From Holosporales bacterium (GTDB lineage Bacteria > Pseudomonadota > Alphaproteobacteria > UBA3830 > JAIRMZ01), in contig JAISRK010000016.1 in the NCBI GenBank assembly GCA_031273665.1, positions 1 through 10,087 of the forward strand: 10,087 nucleotides of DNA, read 5' to 3'. The translations under genes were made by a program, and so were the position numbers. Of the stretch, positions 5,895 to 10,087 are shown piece by piece (position 1 is the first letter of the stretch; every line of letters begins with the position of its first letter). Below the pieces are notes generated by a model. That model was not told where the DNA came from, searched no databases, and saw only the letters and a list, made by a program, of their open reading frames with translations.

Positions 5895-8800
5895 AGCCCT
5901 GTTCTTACACGCTTCTCTCGTTCTGTCGTAACGTCCCGCACGCCCGGAATAGCCCGCAAAGCAGGTGCATCCGAAAGAAACAATGCATACCCTTTGGGCA
6001 GGGCGTACTGCTTGAGTTCTGGGGTCTTCAGATAAACACGCGTGGATCCTTCTGGCACGCCCTCTAGATACGCTGCAATGGCCTGAAGGGCGGCTGCATC
6101 GGAAAAGGCAATCTGGATCTCTGGTAAAGGAGACATCGGCGCGGCTGCTAAATCTCGCGCTGAGACAGCGACTAATCGATGCGTTTCTCCTTCGAATTTC
6201 GCCTGCAGCGTGAGCAGGAGACACTTGCCTTTTTCTAGTAAATCACGGGCACTGGCCAGAAGCTCCGAAAAAACGATGCATTCGTCGTTGCCACTGGTAT
6301 CCGAAAATTGCAAGAACGCATACCTATTCCCCGAGCGGGCGACGCGTTTTTGGAGGTCGAGCACAACACACGCAATAGTAGCACGCTCCATCCGTTGCTC
6401 AATCATCTCGTGGAGAGAAGTGACGTTCAACGTTCGAATCATTGTGGCATACGAGTCCAACGGGTGTGCCGACAGATAAAATCCCATGACCTCGAATTCT
6501 TTTTGAAGACGGACAAGGGGCGGCCAATCAGGGCCTTCGAGCATCTCTCTTTTATAATTCACTTTCAGGCTCTTTTCCTCGAATAAAGAGTTCTGCTGCG
6601 CGGCGAGAGGATTAGGCCGGTCTGGCCCGACTTGCTTTAAAATAGCTTCCAGTTGTTCGCTTAAAAGGCGTCGTGACGGATGCAGAGAATCGAACGCCCC
6701 GCTTAGAATCAACACGTCTACGATGCGCTTGTTGGCAATACGCGTATCGAAACGTTTGCAAAAATCAAAAATATCATTAAAAGGCCCGTTGGCAACACGT
6801 TCCTCTACCACCTGACACATCGCCATGGCGCCGCCGCCTTTGATCCCGATTAATCCGTAACGGATCGCGGGCCGCCCGTTGTGCTCTGTAACGGAAAACT
6901 CTGCTTGAGACGTGTTAATGTCCGGGGGTAAAAGGGCAATGTTAAGCCGATCCAGCTCTTGACGATAATGGGTAAGTTTGTCGAGGTTGCCGGCGTCACA
7001 AGTCATCAATGTCGAGATAAACTCAACGGGATAATTCGCCTTCAAAAACGCCGTCTGGTAAGAAAGTAACGCATAGGGCGCCGCATGAGATTTGTTAAAG
7101 CCGTAACTCGCAAACTTGGCCATCTGATCGAAGATCTGTTCGGCAACTCCCTTGTCCACATTGTTGGCCGACGCTCCCGCGAGGAAACGTTTGCGCTGGG
7201 CCTGCATTTCTGCATGAATCTTCTTGCCCATCGCGCGACGCAATAAATCTGCTTGACCGAGTGTGTATCCTCCTAGCTCTTGCGCGATCTGCATCACTTG
7301 CTCTTGATACACCATAACGCCGTAGGTAGGGGCGAGAATGGGCTCGAGCTTGGGATGCAAAAACCGTACAGCTTCTTCTCCATGTTTGCACGCGATATAG
7401 CGAGGGATGTCGTCCATTGGACCGGGCCGGAACAAAGCGACCAGCGCAATGAGATCCTCGAATCGATCCGGACGTAAGTTCTTGACGACTCCTTGCATGC
7501 CACTGCTTTCTAGTTGAAATACACCAATAGTCTCGACCCGATGGAGCAACGCAAACGTTTTCGCATCATCAAGAGGGATCGACGAAAGCGCGATATCTAT
7601 GCCATTGGTGCGCAAAAGGTCAACGGTTTTTTGCAGAACCGTCAGTGTCTTAAGTCCCAAAAAGTCGAATTTGATCAATCCCGCTTGTTCCACATACTTC
7701 ATATCGAATTGTGTCACGGGGATGTCCGACCGCGGATCTTTGTACAGCGGAATGACGTCTTCTAAAGGCGCTTCTGAAATCACAACACCGGCGGCATGCG
7801 TTGACGCGTGCCGGTACAAACCCTCTAGCTTTAATGCGATAGACACCAGGCGCTCAACTTGGGGATCCTCTTCCATCATCGCGCGCATCGTGGGTTCGTC
7901 TTCTAAGACCTTGGTCAAGGTAGGCGGATACGATGGATTATGGGGGACGAGCTTACAGGTCCTATCGACGTATCCGTAGGGTAGGCCCAGCACACGGCCG
8001 ACATCCCGCAAAACAGCACGCGCTTGGAGTTTCCCGAAAGTAATGATTTGCGCTACATGATCGATCCCATATTTTTGGCGAACGTACTCAATCACTTCAT
8101 CCCGACGATCTTGGCAAAAGTCGATATCAAAATCGGGGAGCGAAACGCGCTCCGGATTCAAAAAACGCTCAAAAATCAGGAAGAACCGGATGGGATCAAG
8201 ATCTGTGATCGTTAACGCCCACGCAATCAGCGATCCTGCGCCAGAACCACGTCCAGGTCCCACGGGAATATACTGATTCTTTGCCCATTGCACGAAATCC
8301 GCCACCACCAGAAAATAGCCGGAAAAGCCCTTCTGCTCGATCACATCGAGTTCATAGTAAAACCGGTCATAGTATTGCTGCCGTCCAGCCTCCGGCGAAG
8401 GAAACGTACTAAAGTCAACGGTTTCGAGGCGTTTTTCCAAGCCTTCGTGCGCCTTCTCACGCAGAATATCCGCTTCCGTTTTCTCGCTATCGCGATACGC
8501 CTTTGGGAAAACGGTTTTCTGAGACATGACTGCGAAGGCACAGCGTTGCGCAATGACAGCAGTGTTAGCAATCGCTTCGGGAAGATCTGCGAACAAGGTA
8601 CGCATCTCTTCCGGCGATTTAAAATAATACGCAGCTGATGAGGTCTGCCGATCGGTATCTGTCAAAACAGCGCCTTGCGCGATGCATACCAGCACGTCAT
8701 GCGCATCAAACATATCGGGAGTGGCATAAAACACCGCATTGGTTGCCACGACGGGGATATTGCGCGTAAACGCTAAGTCAATTAACACTTCTTCAATCGC

Positions 8801-9349
8801 TTGTTCCCGCGGATCCTGATGGCGCATGAGTTCGATATACAAACGATCAGGAAAAAGGGTTTGGAGCTGATCGATGTATTGCCGCGCAGCGTCCTTATCC
8901 TGTTCGAATAAAAAGCGTCCTAAGCTGCCGAAGATTCCCGCTGTCAGAACAATTAACCCTTCTGTCCGTCCTGCGAGGGTTGGAAACGATACTTCCGGCC
9001 AACTGGAGTGAGAAGACCGTAAGTGAGCTTGACTGACGAGTTTGGAGAGATTCCGGTATCCTTGCTCATCTTTTGCTAAAAAAAGTAAGGAGGTGGGTAC
9101 ACGCGCTGTGTTCTCTCGTGTTCCGGGATGAGACACGTTTAGCGAGCACCCGATAATAGGCTGCACGCCCGCAGAGAGTGCGTACTCAGAAAAAGGACAA
9201 ACGCCGAACAGGTTGTTGCGATCTGTCAGAGCAATCGCCGGCATAGTGTGCCGTTTGGCAAGATCTAGCAGGTCTGGCACCTTTATCGCGCCTTCTGCTA
9301 AAGAGTACGCCGAATGGGCACGCAAATGGATAAAAGGGGTACTTCCCAT
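5891..9349 (-). CDS. dnaE: DNA polymerase III alpha subunit DnaE
   Basis: This is the catalytic subunit of the chromosomal replicase, a C-family polymerase. Its 1152 residues are close to the 1160 of E. coli. Domains in order: an N-terminal PHP domain (HLRAHSAYSLAEGA, 8-21; ALTDRNNLFG, 40-49); the palm with catalytic aspartates D406 and D408 in PDFDIDF and D562 in KFDFLGLKTL; thumb and fingers including GPGRGSGAGS (364-373) and FRPGPMDDIPRY; and a helix-hairpin-helix region near 800. A beta-clamp-binding peptide QNSLF lies at 919-923, followed by an OB-fold (about 990-1070) and a C-terminal tau-binding region. The PHP site reads TDRNN where metal-binding PHP domains usually have a histidine. 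Intrinsic proofreading is therefore unlikely, and a separate DnaQ epsilon subunit is expected elsewhere. The ATG at 9349 lies 8 nt after lolD, with AGGA overlapping the lolD stop. Residues around KLEGLYRHASTHAAGVVIS are alphaproteobacterial in style. Confidence 0.98.
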   Translation of the reverse strand: MGSTPFIHLRAHSAYSLAEGAIKVPDLLDLAKRHTMPAIALTDRNNLFGVCPFSEYALSAGVQPIIGCSLNVSHPGTRENTARVPTSLLFLAKDEQGYRNLSKLVSQAHLRSSHSSWPEVSFPTLAGRTEGLIVLTAGIFGSLGRFLFEQDKDAARQYIDQLQTLFPDRLYIELMRHQDPREQAIEEVLIDLAFTRNIPVVATNAVFYATPDMFDAHDVLVCIAQGAVLTDTDRQTSSAAYYFKSPEEMRTLFADLPEAIANTAVIAQRCAFAVMSQKTVFPKAYRDSEKTEADILREKAHEGLEKRLETVDFSTFPSPEAGRQQYYDRFYYELDVIEQKGFSGYFLVVADFVQWAKNQYIPVGPGRGSGAGSLIAWALTITDLDPIRFFLIFERFLNPERVSLPDFDIDFCQDRRDEVIEYVRQKYGIDHVAQIITFGKLQARAVLRDVGRVLGLPYGYVDRTCKLVPHNPSYPPTLTKVLEDEPTMRAMMEEDPQVERLVSIALKLEGLYRHASTHAAGVVISEAPLEDVIPLYKDPRSDIPVTQFDMKYVEQAGLIKFDFLGLKTLTVLQKTVDLLRTNGIDIALSSIPLDDAKTFALLHRVETIGVFQLESSGMQGVVKNLRPDRFEDLIALVALFRPGPMDDIPRYIACKHGEEAVRFLHPKLEPILAPTYGVMVYQEQVMQIAQELGGYTLGQADLLRRAMGKKIHAEMQAQRKRFLAGASANNVDKGVAEQIFDQMAKFASYGFNKSHAAPYALLSYQTAFLKANYPVEFISTLMTCDAGNLDKLTHYRQELDRLNIALLPPDINTSQAEFSVTEHNGRPAIRYGLIGIKGGGAMAMCQVVEERVANGPFNDIFDFCKRFDTRIANKRIVDVLILSGAFDSLHPSRRLLSEQLEAILKQVGPDRPNPLAAQQNSLFEEKSLKVNYKREMLEGPDWPPLVRLQKEFEVMGFYLSAHPLDSYATMIRTLNVTSLHEMIEQRMERATIACVVLDLQKRVARSGNRYAFLQFSDTSGNDECIVFSELLASARDLLEKGKCLLLTLQAKFEGETHRLVAVSARDLAAAPMSPLPEIQIAFSDAAALQAIAAYLEGVPEGSTRVYLKTPELKQYALPKGYALFLSDAPALRAIPGVRDVTTEREKRVRTGL

Positions 9350-9355
9350 GAATTT

Positions 9356-9360
9356 TCCTA
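9356..9360 (-). promoter_or_regulatory. dnaE ribosome binding site overlapping the lolD stop codon
   Basis: The minus-strand bases TAGGA combine the lolD TAG (9360-9358) with an AGGA Shine-Dalgarno (9359-9356), placed 6 nt before the dnaE ATG. No promoter-like spacing exists between the two genes, so dnaE translation is probably coupled to lolD. Confidence 0.55.
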
Positions 9361-10038
9361 AGATTGATCAATCAGAACACCGTCCTTTAAATGTAGGCGA
9401 CGGTCGAGTCTTTTGGCAAACACAGGATTATGTGTGGCAACAAGCGCAGACAACTGTGTCGTATGCGCCCATTGGATCAAGTCATTGATCAGCGTGTCTG
9501 CTGTTTTCTCGTCTAAATTACCGGTAGGTTCATCTGCGAGCAAGACATCTGGATTATTCGCTAATGCTCGTGCGACCGCGACCCGTTGCTGCTCTCCTCC
9601 AGAAAGAGCACTGGGAAAGTGTGTTTCACGGTGTGCCAACCCAAAGCGGGCCAGTAACTCCTGCGCGCGGTGTTGTGATTTAAGAAGGGGCGTACCGGCA
9701 AGGCGTTGAGGGAGGATAACGTTCTCCAACGCCGTCAGTTCTGGCATCAGATGATGGAATTGGTAGACAAACCCAATATGCTGCCGCCGCATCTGTGTGC
9801 GCTCAGTATCCGATGCCTGTGTGCAATCTTTTCCTAGGATTCGAATCGTTCCTGCATCTGGGTGGTCCAACAGTCCTGCAATATGCAGTAGCGTCGATTT
9901 TCCTGTGCCAGAGGGGCCGAGTAACGCCACTAACTCCCCATTTCGTAAAGAAAGCGACGCATCTGTCAGTACAGAGACGGCATTCCCCGCACTTCGATAG
10001 CTTTTGCGTACGTGATCGAGTACCAAGACTTCACTCAT
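9358..10038 (-). CDS. lolD: Lipoprotein-releasing ABC transporter ATPase LolD
   Basis: LolD is the cytoplasmic ATPase of the LolCDE (or LolCD) complex, which extracts outer-membrane lipoproteins from the inner membrane and hands them to LolA. From the ATG at 10038 it has 226 residues, close to the usual 225-235. Walker A is GPSGTGKST (41-49), the Q-loop lies in FVYQFHHL (Q93), the signature is LSGGEQQRVAVARAL (from residue 145), Walker B is VLLADEPTGNLD (D169, E170), and the switch histidine is H203 in ATHNP. The ATG overlaps the end of the upstream permease gene in ATGAGTGA and has GAGG 9 nt upstream. A TTG at 10053 would add five residues but lies inside the permease reading frame with poorer support. 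FtsE and MacB ATPases are similar, but the permease tail next door and the dnaE neighbour favour LolD. Confidence 0.93.
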   Translation of the reverse strand: MSEVLVLDHVRKSYRSAGNAVSVLTDASLSLRNGELVALLGPSGTGKSTLLHIAGLLDHPDAGTIRILGKDCTQASDTERTQMRRQHIGFVYQFHHLMPELTALENVILPQRLAGTPLLKSQHRAQELLARFGLAHRETHFPSALSGGEQQRVAVARALANNPDVLLADEPTGNLDEKTADTLINDLIQWAHTTQLSALVATHNPVFAKRLDRRLHLKDGVLIDQS

Positions 10039-10087
10039 ACCGCAATACCTCAATGGGATCGCATTTGCTCGCTTTCCAAGCGGGATA
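10031..10087 (-). CDS. lolC: Lipoprotein-releasing permease LolC/LolE, last 18 codons (truncated by window edge)
   Basis: The minus strand from the right edge reads in frame to a TGA at 10033-10031 and gives YPAWKASKCDPIEVLRYE. This is the characteristic ending of LolC/LolE-type permeases (YPAxxAsxxdPveaLRYE), the cytoplasmic tail after the last membrane helix. The gene overlaps lolD by eight bases (ATGAGTGA), so the permease and ATPase are coupled in one operon, as expected for subunits of one transporter. Whether it is a single LolF-like permease or LolC followed by LolE cannot be told from this fragment; the symbol is chosen by convention. Confidence 0.85.
   Translation of the reverse strand, partial: YPAWKASKCDPIEVLRYE

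Noticed and set aside
10039..10053. TTG start for lolD giving five extra residues.
   Set aside because: These codons lie within the end of the permease frame. The ATG at 10038 has a GAGG at good distance and gives the normal LolD N-terminus.

Overview
The window is a compact, mostly minus-strand stretch of bacterial chromosome of roughly balanced base composition. It reads as an alphaproteobacterium. DnaE and FabI resemble alphaproteobacterial versions, and the order lolC-lolD-dnaE is, from memory, a common alphaproteobacterial arrangement. I cannot place it further with confidence. No insertion sequence, phage gene, CRISPR array or secretion or defence cassette is visible; nearly all of it is housekeeping sequence.

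Layout, right to left in the direction of transcription. The last codons of a LolC/LolE-type permease (from the right edge to 10031) overlap lolD (10038-9358). Eight bases later comes dnaE (9349-5891), the replicative DNA polymerase III alpha subunit. These three look like one translationally coupled operon. clpB (5834-3276) follows with its own sigma70-like promoter, whose -35 hexamer contains the dnaE stop codon. It also has a well-placed internal GTG start that matches the position of the known short ClpB form in E. coli. A plus-strand tRNA-Gln(UUG) gene (3143-3216) lies in the gap between clpB and fabI, pointing at clpB. Then come fabI (3051-2254, enoyl-ACP reductase) and, five bases later, sppA (2248-287, signal peptide peptidase). 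The Shine-Dalgarno of sppA lies in the last codons of fabI. At the far left the C-terminal end of an unidentified plus-strand gene (1-122) converges on sppA across about 160 bp, where I see no convincing terminator.

The most interesting stretch is the 5' end of sppA. Its N-terminus before the membrane anchor is about 60 residues longer than in E. coli SppA and contains a 96-bp tandem duplication. The frame now open there encodes a very basic peptide. An overlapping frame on the same strand encodes an acidic, proline-rich peptide with much stronger coding-type base periodicity. One missing A just after the start codon and one extra CGAT just before the membrane segment would explain the switch. 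This may be a compensated frameshift pair, or two sequencing errors.

Functionally the genes cover lipoprotein release from the inner membrane (LolCD), replication (DnaE), protein disaggregation (ClpB), glutamine decoding, fatty acid elongation (FabI) and membrane cleanup of signal peptides (SppA). Only the two coupled groups, lolC-lolD-dnaE and fabI-sppA, show sequence evidence of joint expression.
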